NCBI GenBank assembly: GCA_016802295.1
Contig: JAESIW010000129.1
Span: 1,024,265-1,088,264 of the forward strand
Direction: 5' to 3'
Source of the DNA: Brachionus rotundiformis
Lineage: Eukaryota > Rotifera > Eurotatoria > Ploima > Brachionidae
Length of the DNA stretch: 64,000 bases
Shown: in pieces, positions 24,030-35,854 of the stretch
Layout: every line of letters starts with the position of its first letter
Position numbering within the stretch: the first letter of the stretch is position 1
The notes under the pieces: generated by a model
What the model saw: the letters and a program-made list of their open reading frames with translations, nothing else
Told to the model about the DNA's origin: nothing
The model's database searches: none
Translations under genes and position numbers: made by a program

Positions 24030-24210
24030 TAATCAAAAACTCAAAAAACTCAAATTAGAATTTTCTCAAATTATTTTTAAAAATTAATTAATAAAATTTA
24101 AATTAGTGTTCATTTTAATCAAATTTAAATTTAGTAGCTAAAGCTCAAATTATTACATCGTCCCAAAAGAAACTGGTCATCAAGATATTTTTCCAAATTA
24201 TGGATACCAT

Positions 24211-24294
24211 CAAAGCTCTTTTATCCGAAACTCGTAAAATTTAGCCTGTTGCTGTTAATTTTTGGTCCTGAGCGTTACGGATAAAAGAGCTTTG
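24211..24294. repeat. Hairpin: 21-bp inverted repeat
   Basis: CAAAGCTCTTTTATCCGAAAC at 24211-24231 pairs with 24274-24294 with one mismatch, around a 42-base loop. It lies in the 24030-24669 intergenic gap. No T-run or gene context assigns a function; a small foldback element is possible. Confidence 0.6.
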
Positions 24295-24385
24295 AAGGTC
24301 TTCTTGTAAAGACTGATGAAGACACTTTTAAAAACATTCCGATTCATCTTGACCAATCCTTGATTGTTTGGTAACATTCTGCTGA

Positions 24386-24432
24386 AGTTATCTCAACAAC
24401 TACAACATGAACTCCAGCCAATTAAAATGTCC
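24386..24432 (-). repeat. Dispersed 40-bp core repeat, copy 1
   Basis: The minus strand reads TTGGCTGGAG, then TGTTGTAGTTGTTGAGATAAC. Close copies are on the plus strand at 28494-28536 and 53605-53645. The string TGTTGTAGT with ACTACAACA resembles the ends of an LTR or a short inverted repeat, but no full element is delimited. Confidence 0.5.
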
Positions 24433-24669
24433 ATATATCCATATTTTCATAAGTGCAATAATATGATCTCTTGCGGGAAGTCATAGCATTTAGTTGTTGG
24501 TTATTTTGGTTTTTCTTTATTTTTTCTTTTCTATTATTTTGATAATTTTCTTTATTATCTGTTCTTAAAAAAAACTTACTTTAAAAAAAAGTTAGCTAAA
24601 AATAAAACAATTGTTGTGTGATTTACGGTTTTTGAAAGTAAAAGTCGAATTGATTTTATAATTTAGAAA

Positions 24670-25753
24670 ATGTCACCTAAAGTACAAAAAAAGAAAAAAA
24701 ATCCACCAAAAACAAAAAAGAAAAAAAACGAGACTGAGGTCGAAGAGAGAGAAGAGACTAGAGATGAAAAAAAAAGCCTCAAAAACCGAAGCCAAAGGAT
24801 GATGAAATCGAGATTATACCGATCATTTATGAAGTTCCTGATATTGATCATCCATTCCATCATTTTTTTTAGTACCTTTACACATAAAGTGAAGATTAAA
24901 ATTAGTAGAAAACCAAAAAATAATTTAGAACTAACTTCAATAAATATCAGAGTAATATAACAAAATTATATTTTATTTTTTTGGTAGCAAAATATTTTGC
25001 TTTGAAACTAAATTTTTTTTATTTAAGTTGATTAAAGGCACTAGAATAAGTTTTTTGCATGAAGAAGAAGGTAATTATATCCTCGTTGATGCCGTTATTT
25101 CAAATGACACAATTTTCAAAGTTCCAAAAAAAAAAGTAAAACTAGGGTTTTTTATTTTAATTTGTTTAATATTCGCAAAATTTTAGGCGACAAAATTCAT
25201 AAAAGAAAACAATACGGACTACAAGCCAAATTTGGAAAAAACTTTAAAAGAGATTTCGACGCAGTTATTTCATCTTGATCAAAAATTTAACAAGCCAGTC
25301 AATCAAAATAATTCAGACCAAATTGGCGTGAAATCGGCTCAACCTGAGACCTTAATATCCCCGCGTTTGAAGCGAAGAGCGGCTACATCTGAATTAATTG
25401 AATCCGAGGATGAGCTCTCAAACATATGTAAAAATTAAATTGAAGATAAGGCTTAATTTAAAGAAAATATTAATTTTTAGACACTCAAAAAGATTTTACT
25501 AACGAGCTTCGTAAAAAGTTGAAGAAAAAATTCCCGAATGATTTGAACAAAACCATCGGATTTTTTCAAAAAAAAGAATTGTTTATGGAAATCAAAGGTA
25601 AATTAAACTTTTTACTCGAGTTTGTTCAAAAAAAATAAATAATTTTCTTAAGCTTATTTGAAATAGTTTGTTCCATCTAAAAGTGATTTCTGTACGGTCT
25701 GGTTTAATGCAACAAACAGTATGAAAACCGATCGAGCAGCAGCAAAAAAATAA
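24670..25753 (+). CDS. Unrecognised spliced gene with lysine-rich N-terminus, possibly damaged
   Basis: Likely exons 24670-24951, 25028-25135, 25187-25427, 25481-25597 and 25667-25753. The first four join in phase. The start is extremely Lys/Glu-rich (about residues 4-35); exons 2-4 encode ordinary soluble sequence (FLHEEEGNYILVDAV; ISPRLKRRAATSELI); the last ends in SDFCTVWFNATNSMK and a stop. The exon 4-to-5 junction is one base out of phase. In exon 1 another frame, after the A9 run near 24,768-24,776, reads IEIIPIIYEVPDID, so homopolymer slips, real or from sequencing, are likely. I do not recognise the family. It may be a host gene or a transposon accessory gene. Confidence 0.4.
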
Positions 25754-25839
25754 ACATAAACTTTTGTATATTTTTTATTGTTTTATCTTTATAAACAAAA
25801 ATTAAAACTTAGAAACAAAAGAGTTAAATAATATCTGAG

Positions 25840-25990
25840 AAATTTACATTTTTTTACTTTTTTTTACGAAAATTTACCAAATTTTACCTGGTAAAAAAAA
25901 AAAGTTAATAAACGTAATTTTACTATTCAATCTTTACGTAAATTTACGTAAATTTACTTTTTTTACGTAAATTGACGTAAAATCCACGTG
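25840..25990. repeat. Short repeats of ACGTAAATTTACGT type
   Basis: The palindromic word ACGTAAATTTACGT and variants recur several times, together with TTTACC/GGTAAA words. The block ends in CCACGTGG (25984-25991) and AGCGCT. It separates the unrecognised gene at 24670 from coiled-coil remnants. I see no known element. Confidence 0.5.
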
Positions 25991-25994
25991 GCGT

Positions 25995-27075
25995 AGCGCT
26001 ACTGTAATTGACAAAATCTAATTTATTAAAGATTGGAAGAAATCTTCTTTTTGAAAAAATAAGATCGGAACTTAACAATTCAAAATTAGACAAAAGCTTT
26101 CGGACTGAACAATTTGAAAGTGAGCTAAACGATGCTAAAAACAGCCTCTGTGAAAAAAATAACGAATTAGAATTGTGTAATAACAAAATTCAAGAGCTAA
26201 ATGACATTTTGGCTGAAAAAAATTAGAATTAAGTATGAAAAGGAAAATTTTGACCATATCAAGTCAGCTGAATTTGAAACTTCGATTGAAAGAAATAATA
26301 ATTCATATCTGGCAACAAATACCATTGATTTTGGTCATTTAAAAAAATTTAAAAAAAATTAATTCTTTTATGCAAACTTCCGTTGTAGTCTATATAATGA
26401 AACCTTTCATGCGACTATTCATCTTCTATTGTTATTCGCTTTAATTGTTTATTTAAAAATTCTGAATTTACCTTATCTCCTTGAGAAAATATACTTGATT
26501 TTATTGACCCCAGAAGATCAGGATCCTTTTTTAAAGGTTGAAATGGTATTGGAAACATCAATTCAAACCATAAATTTCATAGAAAGTAATTGATTATTTA
26601 ATTTCTTCTTACTTAATCTAATTTTATTACTTCATTATTAATAATTGTCCTAAATATTTTGAAAAATTGAAGAATTCAAACTTAAAAAAAATGCAAATAA
26701 GAATACGAGTCCTATTAGACCTTTCGTAAATTGCGATGAATACTAAGATTCACTATTTAAAACAATAGAATCTTTAATAGAAAAGATCGAATTCAAGCAA
26801 ATTATAAGCTTTAATAATTATCCAGGTGAAATTTTTATTAATAAAGAGTTCCAAACATTTGTGGATCAATTAAAACAAAATTATGATGAAAAAAAAGAAT
26901 TTTAAATGAAAAAAATCAAGAAAACGAACTGTTAGATGAAAAAATAAAATAATCGAAATTTTATTAAAAAAAAATTGAAGATCATGGTCAAAATTATGAA
27001 AAAAGTCAATCTACTTATCGATTATACAACAATTCAGAAACACAACCGTTGATTTCAAAGTTAAATGAATGAGTC
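25995..27075 (+). pseudogene. Fragmented coiled-coil coding remnants
   Basis: Open stretches with protein-like composition occur at 26008-26226 (72 codons, heptad-like with Glu/Asn/Leu), about 26,222-26,360 in another frame, and about 26,745-26,905 (FNNYPGEIFINKEFQTFVDQ). They are separated by stops and frame changes with no clear splice sites. It looks like a decayed gene, perhaps of mobile origin; no family is recognised. Confidence 0.35.
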
Positions 27076-27343
27076 CGCCCAACAAAAAATATGGAAAATG
27101 CTTATCGAGGTTAGGTGGTGTTTTTTATATTAAACGAAGAGAAGTAAAAGCTTATATAAAAGTTTATATTTATTTTGATTAATATTTTTTTTTTAGTTAA
27201 TTTTTAAAATCATAAATAATAGATGTTCTTTATAAAATTGAATATAGTTTTCATTAATTTTTTTTTGATAAATATAGAAATATTACTTTTTCTTATTTAA
27301 AAATAAAATAGATGAAAACGAAAAAAGTTAAGATTTTCATTTT

Positions 27344-27993
27344 GTGGGATTAAAGATTTCTATGGGTTTATGGGTGATCAATTTCACTCCTCTCCTTGTC
27401 TGTCCGCCGTTGTCCTTCGCCTTGGTTACCAACCGTGTCATGCTTAACTGGGTTCGTGAGGGATTCCAGTTGTTGCTGACGTTGGGAATGATTGTGTTGA
27501 AGCCATTCCATCACGTCATTTCTGTCGAGGACCAGTTACCTTTTAGCGGAGAAGTAGAGTGGCTCGTAGTAGAACCTCATTATCCATGGCATTCTCCATA
27601 CACATGAACCCATGATCTGGTCCATGAGTGCCATCCACCACCAGGTGGAAATAAAGGACGCGCGAAATTCATTCCTCAGCTGCACGGTCTTTGATCCACG
27701 CGTAGAGAGCGTTTCTTATGTTTCTCCTACGCGGGATATTCGTAGCCAGTTTTTCTTGGATAACCTCCATCTCGCCAGTTTGTTTCCTTGATTCGCTTTA
27801 ATCCGAAAACTGGATCCGTTGTGTCGCCATCTATGAATCGACTGATCCTGTCGGCTAGCTTCGCTGGAAGCTTTGAAATATTAATAAAGGAAGCTGTTGC
27901 TCCGCTTTCAATTAGCATTAGAATGTTGACCTTGCCCTTATCCAACTCTACCGTTGCATCCACTCTTGTCAAACTTGCCTTCTTGACCTTCAA
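27344..27993 (-). mobile_element. LTR-retrotransposon remnant with aspartic-protease domain
   Basis: On the minus strand an 88-codon reading frame (27993 to 27727) contains LMLIESGATASFI, the active-site region of a retropepsin, where the family has D-S/T-G-A. The catalytic Asp is Glu here (residue 29 of this frame), so this copy should be inactive. Downstream on the same strand, 27,340-27,726 is broken by stops. The whole block is much richer in G+C than its surroundings. No LTRs are seen. It is probably a Ty3/gypsy-type gag-pol fragment. Confidence 0.65.
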
Positions 27994-28493
27994 TTCTTAA
28001 TTAATATATTTTTAATGTTATTTAACTAAATATTAAAAAATTAATGGATTAAACAATATTGAAAATAAACTAATGCTTTAAAAAATGATTGAAATTGAAC
28101 TTCTAATTGAAAAGACTATCGAATTTTTAAGAAATTGTCATCTTAAAGAACTTGACATTCAAGAAAGTCCAAGAAAAAAGGGTCCAATTTTTTTTTGGAG
28201 TTTAAATAATTAGTTCTTGTTATAGACTTTATATAAATAGATATGTTTGTCCGGATCTGCTAGGAACTAGTGGTTCGCGGTCATAATACAATTAATAAAA
28301 TAAATTGTAGAATAATAAGAACTTTATTAATAAATGGCCACTTCTAGCCTAAACAGGAAAACATAATAGATATATAGGGAAAAAATAAATAATAATAACT
28401 AACTTTTAGTATAGTTTTTACACCGTGTTCAATTCTAGGAATATGCTACGCATTTTTGATCATAATATTGCACTGTGAAACAACAGACTTAGA

Positions 28494-28541
28494 AGTTGGC
28501 TTGAGTCGGTGTTGTAGTTATTGAGAGAACTACAACATTAT
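28494..28541 (+). repeat. Dispersed 40-bp core repeat, copy 2
   Basis: TTGGCTTGAGTCGG is followed by TGTTGTAGTTATTGAGAGAA and CTACAACA, shared with 53605-53645 (+) and, reversed, with 24386-24432. In this copy the word starts TGTTGTAGT and ends ACTACAACA. Confidence 0.5.
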
Positions 28542-28799
28542 CTACATTTTACATTTATTCTTATAGATTGTTAAACGTCTCCAATATTTACATTACCAGA
28601 TTGTCATTGGCATTTTTAGAATTTAAAAAGTTATTTGAAGAAAATTATACATTAAAATAATATTAAATTATGCAAGTCAAAATTTAATAGCCATTTCTAT
28701 TCAAATCCTGAGAGTGACAGTTAAAAGAGTTTCGACTGTAACGTTTTTTCAGCTAGAATTTAAGATAGAATCTGGGTAAATAGAACTCTAAATTCGATT

Positions 28800-29510
28800 T
28801 TGGAAAAAAAAGCAGTCTGCCGAAAGGCAGCTAAAAGCTAAAGTATTGTGTGAGAATGATCTAGGAATATTAAAAAAGCATGATATGAAATGGGAGGTTC
28901 AAGTTAGACATAGTGCTCCGAAAGCGAATAAGATATTGGGTTTGATCAAAAATTCCTCGACAAACTCAACATTACACTTTTATAAAAATACCATGTTAGA
29001 CCAAATTTAGAGTGTGCAACTATCTCATAGTATTCATATTTTGTAAAAGACATAAATGAGTTGGAAAAAGTGTGTTAAAAGATAAAACTAAAACAATTAT
29101 CTCTCGGATAAGGTTAAGTAAATGAGATAGATTTAAATAAAAAAATTAATTAAGATTGTATACTATGGTCGTTTCAGTAACAATGAAACTTATTACTTAT
29201 ATAATTAAAATATCAAAATCATTTCATAGGATCGTAGATAATAGCAACAAGTGCAAAAAAGAGCGCTGAGACTGGTCCCTGAGTTGAGAGCCTTAAGTTA
29301 TACTGATAGAAATAAAATAAGTTTAACAATTGGAACTGACCTATCTTCAAATGGGAAGGCAGAGAGACAGTTGTATCCAAATGTTTAACATGGTTAACAA
29401 TTAAGAGGAGATAAGTCTCGTGATCAACAATAAAGTATGAAACTAAATGTTCACTTCAAATGCTTTATAAAGTAACTGAAGTGATATGAGACTAATATGC
29501 ATGCGGATAA
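28800..29510 (+). mobile_element. Degenerate LINE reverse-transcriptase fragments
   Basis: The plus strand at about 28,830-29,090 gives, with stops, LGILKKHDMKWE, then SAPKANKILGLIKN, the thumb region typical of CR1/Jockey-like RTs. At 29,250-29,310 comes QQVQKRALRLVPELRALSY, the following conserved block. An AT-rich stretch of about 100 bp separates the two. Both are broken by stops. Confidence 0.7.
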
Positions 29511-30444
29511 ATACATAAATAAACTTTTATTACCCAGGAATCAATTCCTGACTAGGATCTTGTAAGAACTTTTAGGAGTTAATTGGAAAAAGATTCGTAA
29601 TAGGGTCTTAAAAAGATCTTGACTAAATTCTTATTTTTTCTATCTGGCCAAGATTTTTTAAAAGTTTCAAGAGATTCCTATTAGAATCCTAAATGAAATT
29701 TTATGAAATATTTTCAAAATATCTCCTTGGAAAATTAATTTTTAACTCTAAATTTTATTTCTTAACATAAAGAATTGTCTGGCATTTTCAATGAATATGT
29801 TTGACTTATTTTTATTTTCTTGAAATACAATTAATAAAAATGATTTCTGAATTCCAAAGAACTTAATAAGATCCTAAGAAATCCTATCAACTTTTGAGAA
29901 CTTTAAGGAATATCTGTTAGGATCCTATACCGTACTGGTTTCTGGGTATTTATGTGCAGGTTGAGGCGTAGAGGTGGTGCAATACTAATCAACCAGTTGT
30001 ACTATCCTCCAGGAAGTTCCGTTTCAAGTCAGTTGACATAAGAATACCAAGATTCCTCTCTTAAAATTTAACTATTGTCTCAATTTTCTAGGTAAAAATT
30101 TAAAGAGAACTAAAAAGTAAAACAAATACCATGAAATAATAATTAATGATATTTCATATAACTTTATTGAAATTTTAATTCATTGAAAATTATGGGTGTA
30201 TTCACCTGATGAATATGCCTCAAATTTTTACCAATTTCAAAGAAAATAGAAATTTTTTTTCTAATTAGTTTACTATTTTTAGGTGTAAACGCAAAATTAA
30301 AAAAGAGAAAATTCAAAAATTTTTATTGTCTCTTTAGGTCACTCTCGAATATAATTTATAAAAAAAAACAATGCAAAATAAAACGCAATATTATAAAACC
30401 TTGATTTATTTTAAAAATTTTATTTCAATTTCTCACAAGTTTTT

Positions 30445-30645
30445 CTAACTAGATACTAAATGAACGTTTTTGTACCACTCTTTGGGAACATTTTTCATAT
30501 TTCCATTCATCAGGTCATCAGCTGTTATTTTTATGACATGAGAAAAATTGAACGGATCGCTTATTTCCAACTTGGACTTATCTTGCTTATATTGCTCATT
30601 CTTCTCAAAGCAATTTCGAAAAAAGCACAATTTTTTAAATTCCAT
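30445..30645 (-). CDS. 66-aa CRIB-domain protein (Cdc42/Rac effector type)
   Basis: ATG at 30645-30643, stop at 30447-30445. Residues about 27-61 match the CRIB/PBD pattern of PAK-type and small Cdc42-effector proteins: ISDPFNFSHVIKI, then NMKNVPKEWYKN (family IS.P..F.H..HV followed by G.P..W). The second His of the consensus is Lys here. Two Cys (CFFRNC) near the N-terminus resemble the lipidated N-terminus of CDC42SE-type effectors. It would bind active Cdc42/Rac and probably localise to membrane. It could be a complete small gene or a truncated PAK-derived exon. A stop follows directly and no downstream kinase is present. Confidence 0.65.
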   Translation of the reverse strand: MEFKKLCFFRNCFEKNEQYKQDKSKLEISDPFNFSHVIKITADDLMNGNMKNVPKEWYKNVHLVSS

Positions 30646-33600
30646 TTTGTTTCCAATTGCTTTTAAAATTAGAATTTATATTCTTTCGAATACCTGTCAG
30701 GTAAATTATTATGCAAAATTATGGCCATGTTTATTCCCAACATGCAGCTAGCTTCTATTAGTCATAAGTTTATCAGTCATTAAATAAATTTCGAATTATT
30801 TTCTCTATTTCTTTTGTGTGTACACTCAAAATTTTGATTAATTATTTAAAAATTTTATCTTTTGATTTTCCATTATAAAGGCATAAGAATATTGATAAAA
30901 ATGTCTTATCATATGAATATTTGATAATAAAGTAATTCGCAGCTTGTTCAAAAATGTCCAAAATTTTTCAATCTACTATAAAAATTAGCAAAAGTTATGG
31001 ATCAGGTCGTCTATCCATGAAAGATCTAAGAGCTTATATACAAACTGATTTGATTTGAACTGGCCAAGATTTTAATTTTGGTCTTGAAATTGGTTCATTT
31101 TTAGTACATGGTTAATCCAAAATCAAAAATAATTTAGACAAATGGCAAAACTGTACAGTCTACTGGTACAAAATCAAAGAAGCTTAGCTCAAATAATATT
31201 TAAGTTTAATATTAATAGATTAGTGAATGTTGCCATAAGTAATAATAAATGAGAGGTGGGTGATTGGCGAAGCCAGACAAGTGCTGCAGCTCATTAGAGC
31301 TTCTGCAAGACAATTTTTGGCGAAAATATTTTTTATTTTCTTGGTACCATAAAGTAAAACTTTCATTTAGAAATTGTTTTTTAAGATATTATTTAAATTT
31401 TGGCAAAAATCCTATTCATATTTTTACTTGATTGAGTTTAAATAGACAAATTGGCATTCTTCATTGATACGTGTTAAATTTTGGCTTAAATTAAAACTCT
31501 TTTTATCTATCTGGAATGAAAAAATTTGTATTTGTTATCTTCTTTTTGAATGGTGCCTTAAGCTATTTCTATTCTAAAAAATAAATCATCAATCATTGAA
31601 TTTTTTTATAAATAAATAAAGATAAAATTAAAAAAAGCACTTTAAAAGTAAAAACGATTTAATTATTGATTATTGTTTATTAAAAGATAAAATTCCTCAA
31701 TTTTTATCCTTCCTAAATAAAAAATTTAAAGAAACTTTCGAATCATTAAATAAATGATGTTTGAATTTTCGGCATATGATGCTTCGTAAATCAAAAACTT
31801 AAATGATAAATCGCAAAATTAGTTTTAAGATATGTTTAATGATTTATTAAATAGTTTTTGAAAGTTTGGATCTGATTTACAAAATAATTTTTTTCATAAT
31901 TAAAAACAATCAATTAATTATTGGAATTGTTAGGAATTATTGGTATCATCAAAATGACAGGCTAATTAATTTTCCCAAAATTCAATCCTGTGACATGGCA
32001 CACATGTTGCTTAGTTACAGCGACAATTTTTACTTTTGTTTGCTGAATCTAAATTTTTAAATACCAATTTTTTTGGTCTGATTTAAATCAGAAATTGGTA
32101 ATAGGGTATTAAGGAAAAAAATGTATCAAATTTTATTCATAAATAACTAATTATTAAATTGTAAATTGGAAGAATTTAAGTAAAATAAAGATAAAACTGA
32201 ACAGTGATTTTAGTGATAAAATAAAATTTCTTAAATCTAAATAATTTATTAAATTGTAGCTCAATTGTTAAAAGAAAAAAACTTCTAACAAACTGGAATT
32301 AAATTTATGATGTAAAAAAAAGAGAACAATTAATTTTTGATCTAAAAATTCTATTTTTAAAATTTGCCAAATGCCGCCCTTGGCTTAAAGAGCTAAAAAA
32401 AGATGAAGCATTTGATTTGTTTAAATTAACTTTTAAATTAATATTTACATTTAATTGATGCAATGCATTAGTTTGTGTCTTCTAAGTCACGTGTTAAATT
32501 TCTTCAAATTTAAATTCAAAGCGAATTAATTTTATTAATCGAATAATTAATTTACCAAGCGTAGGAAAATGTATTTAAATTTATGGTAAAGGTGAAAATA
32601 AAAAAAAAAATGACTAGGTGCACAACTTTTCTGAAAACTAACTATTGTATTAATAACAGTTCAAAAACGCCCTCAAATTTATCCTTATTTTCAAAAATAT
32701 ATATCTCAGATATATATATTTATATAAAGTTAAAAAGATTTTTTTTTTGTCTAATTAAATTTTATTTTTGTGATTTATATTTTTCATCTATCAACTGTGG
32801 AAAAAAAAGGTTGTGCAATTTTTTTCAACTATAGATAATATATGATTACCAAGTTGTACCAAGAAAGAACTAAGTAAAACAAATAGTGAAACAGTTGCCA
32901 ATCTATCTATTATTTTAGCCAAGCAGCAATTAAGGGACTAGGATTTTTTATTTTTGCTTTATTTATTTATATTTTATTTTTTTGTTCGTAAGTTAGCGTT
33001 CTAAATTATTAATACGATCAGATTTTATGTTAAAAGATACTTTTTTTAAGTGTTTGGATCTGGATGGTTCCACAGTTAGAAATAATCTTTTTCAACTGAA
33101 ACTTGGAAATTATTTTTATGCACTTATAAATCTTTGATATCAAGAAAATAAACGATAAACAAATTTGAAGCAAAAATTATGTTGGTCTTTACCAAAGCCT
33201 ACCATGCCTGCACTCGCAAACGTTTCCAAGATAAGAGAGGTTAAAAAAGAGTTTTTAAGATCTTTTTTTAATGTGGTAAGATCAATTTTAAGCATTTTTC
33301 CCAACTTAAGTTTTCGTAAGATAATATAAGGCGAATGAGCACAGGTGTTTTATTTTTTATTTATGAATATAAAACATTAACGTAAATAAGAAAGAATTTT
33401 TTTGATATTTTATACTTGTCTAAAATCAATCAGTACGATAAATTATTTAAAATAAAAATTAAGTTTTCTGTAGATGGTCAGTTAAGGTTTTGCCAAGATT
33501 ATCTACAATATTTGTATGATGAAAATTTTCATTTTTTGGTGTACTAAAAAAATTAAAAAATCAAAGTAAAAATAAAATATATATTATTCCAAAAAATTGG

Positions 33601-34717
33601 ACACTTGAGACCGGTGCAGAAAAATAAAACACGTGTTTATTAGGTTTTTTAATAAAAAAGCATTCTAAGAAGCTATTTTTCATTTTTTAAGAAAATTTTT
33701 AGCTTCAAAACATTTTCAAGAACCATTATATGAAAAAAAAGAAACATATTTTTTCGCATATGAAGAATGTACGAGCTGAATATGAAAAAATTGAAAAAAC
33801 GCCGACCTTAAGTTAGCTTTTAGCCTTGCCATGACTAAGACCTGTCTCAAGGCGATTATTAATTAATCACTCAGCTACTACGTTAATCATTTTGGTATTT
33901 AAAAATTCCAATAAATCATCTGATTACTTCATAAGTTATTTTCTAATTGCTGAAACATAAAAATAATTTCAGAATCGCATCAAGTAAATAAATCTAATTT
34001 TGATCAGCAAATAGAAAAAAAATTTAAACATTTAAATGCTTACCTACGCACTGCTAGTTGCAGTTGTTATGAATTTTATTTATTTCTTTATTTCTATAAA
34101 AAAAACAAAAATAAAAAATAATAAGAGAATTAATTTTTATTTTCTGTACAATTTTAATTAATGACTTGAGTAAATATTTATTTTCTTGGCGACATGGCAG
34201 ATCGAAACTGCCAAAGGCGCTACTCTTACTTTCTCAGAAAAAGTTGTCTTTCTGGACGCGATCTGTTCCCAATAACTAATTGTATCAGCAGAAAACAGCT
34301 TAATTATTTATGCCTAATAAATGCTTAGATTGAGAGAAACAATTAGGTTTTAATTTTGCAGCAAAGATGCCTAATAAGATAGAGAATTGATAAATGTGGA
34401 GCATTGCCATTAGAATAAGCAGAAATAATCTTTTAATAATTTAAAATTTTATCTAAATTAACTAAACGTTAATCAAAAAGGTGTCAATTGAGCAATTCCT
34501 TTGATAGATAAGATAATTAGGAGAACAAACAACAACAAAAAAAGCTGAAGATTAGTTTAGTTATCTGTGTTCTAGGCATCATCTGGTTCACGATAGATAA
34601 ATCAACAACTAAGGCCGGGTTAATAAATTTCTTAAGTTTAGATAAACACTCTCTTTTACATTAGCTTGATTAGGTGCCTGCATTTCTCAGATCATTAGTT
34701 TGGATTAAAACAGCTCG

Positions 34718-34739
34718 ACATGGCATTCAACTGCCATGT
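34718..34739. repeat. Perfect short hairpin ACATGGCA/TGCCATGT
   Basis: An 8-bp stem (34718-34725 with 34732-34739) around a 6-base loop, in the less AT-rich sequence upstream of the Ig/EGF gene. It may be a dyad-symmetric binding site; this is inference only. Confidence 0.4.
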
Positions 34740-35759
34740 TCAGCTCTACAACCAGCCGGCAATCAATCATAAACTAATCATTAGATCAGATGATTAGACA
34801 GGCTCATAGGACCCCTTTTCGCAGGCATCGCTGGCTTAGTTGTGCCAAATTATGCTGCTTGCTTGGTGAGCCCCTAGACTTAATCTCAGAAAATTTTGTT
34901 TCTCTTCAATTCAGCTAGTTTTGTTGATTTAAAAATATTTTTTAGTTTTAAAGCTTTGAATAAACTTTACAAGCCATGTACCACTAGAAGCTAGTTGATA
35001 TGAGCATTTTTTTAAAAATTTTAATTTTTAATCACGAAACTTGATGGTGTTTGTAGCGTTCTAGAGCTGGCCTAGTTAATTAGAATAAGTGAACAATTAA
35101 ATTTTGTCAACTTGTCTCTATCCTTGAGTAAATGATCAACAAGCTTTTGTTTTTACCAAGCTAAACAGTTTTTACCAAGGACCTACAATTGGAATAATGC
35201 ACGCTCAGTTTAAATTTAACCCTTTGGAAGATGCTAGTGTCATAAACAGATTGTTGGTCATAGGTAAACACTTGTTTTTTAAATTCCTGTCCACTTGGTC
35301 CGCTCAAGGCTAGCCATCGTAGCAATTTCTTGGAAAAAAATTGGAAAAATTGCTTTAGCCCAACAATTTGTCTTATCTTTCAAGTGTCGAGCTATCAAAA
35401 CCTGGTCACACAATATTCTTATCTACCTAATTAGCTAGAATAGTAAATTTAAATTTAGTAGGACACTTGTGCCTATATAAAAATAATAAATTAAATAAAA
35501 GAAAAAAAAACTAGTTTGTCTTGTTTTTCCAATGGTGCTGCAGTGATTTCACTGAAGCCGTCCAAAGTCAGCAAACAAAGCCTCTCAGGCGCTCTCTGTT
35601 TACTCTAATCTAAAAAGATTATGAAATCAACTGTTCATATTTGATTTAAGATATGGATTAAATTTTCTACAAACTAATTTAGATCAAATACATATGTAGA
35701 GATTAGATATTTAGTACCAAATGAAATGATAAAGCACCATTTAGGATCAGCATAAGCCG

Positions 35760-35790
35760 CACACACACACACACACACACAGACACACAC
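35760..35790. repeat. (CA)n microsatellite
   Basis: About ten CA units followed by imperfect continuation (AGACACACACTCACATACAC). It lies about 65 bp upstream of the start codon of the Ig/EGF gene. Confidence 0.9.
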
Positions 35791-35854
35791 TCACATACAC
35801 AGCAAAGATTGTACGGTTTGGCCGAAAGCCGCGGATGAAGCTTGGACACAAACC

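Larger units (their letters stand above)
30646..35854. other. Long intergenic region upstream of the Ig/EGF gene
   Basis: No credible gene is seen in over 5 kb. From about 34,180 the base composition becomes more balanced and contains words such as repeated CTAATCATTAGATCAGATGATTAG near 34,770-34,798. This could be a regulatory region for the gene at 35855. There is a perfect 8-bp hairpin at 34718-34739 and a (CA)n tract at 35760-35790. Confidence 0.5.

Noticed and set aside
25840..25990. CRISPR-like spacing of short repeats
   Set aside because: Repeat units are short, irregular and palindromic without unique spacers, and the genome is eukaryotic.
27344..27607. Plus-strand 87-codon frame in the GC-rich island
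   Set aside because: It is the shadow of the retroelement on the opposite strand; the higher GC removes stop codons.
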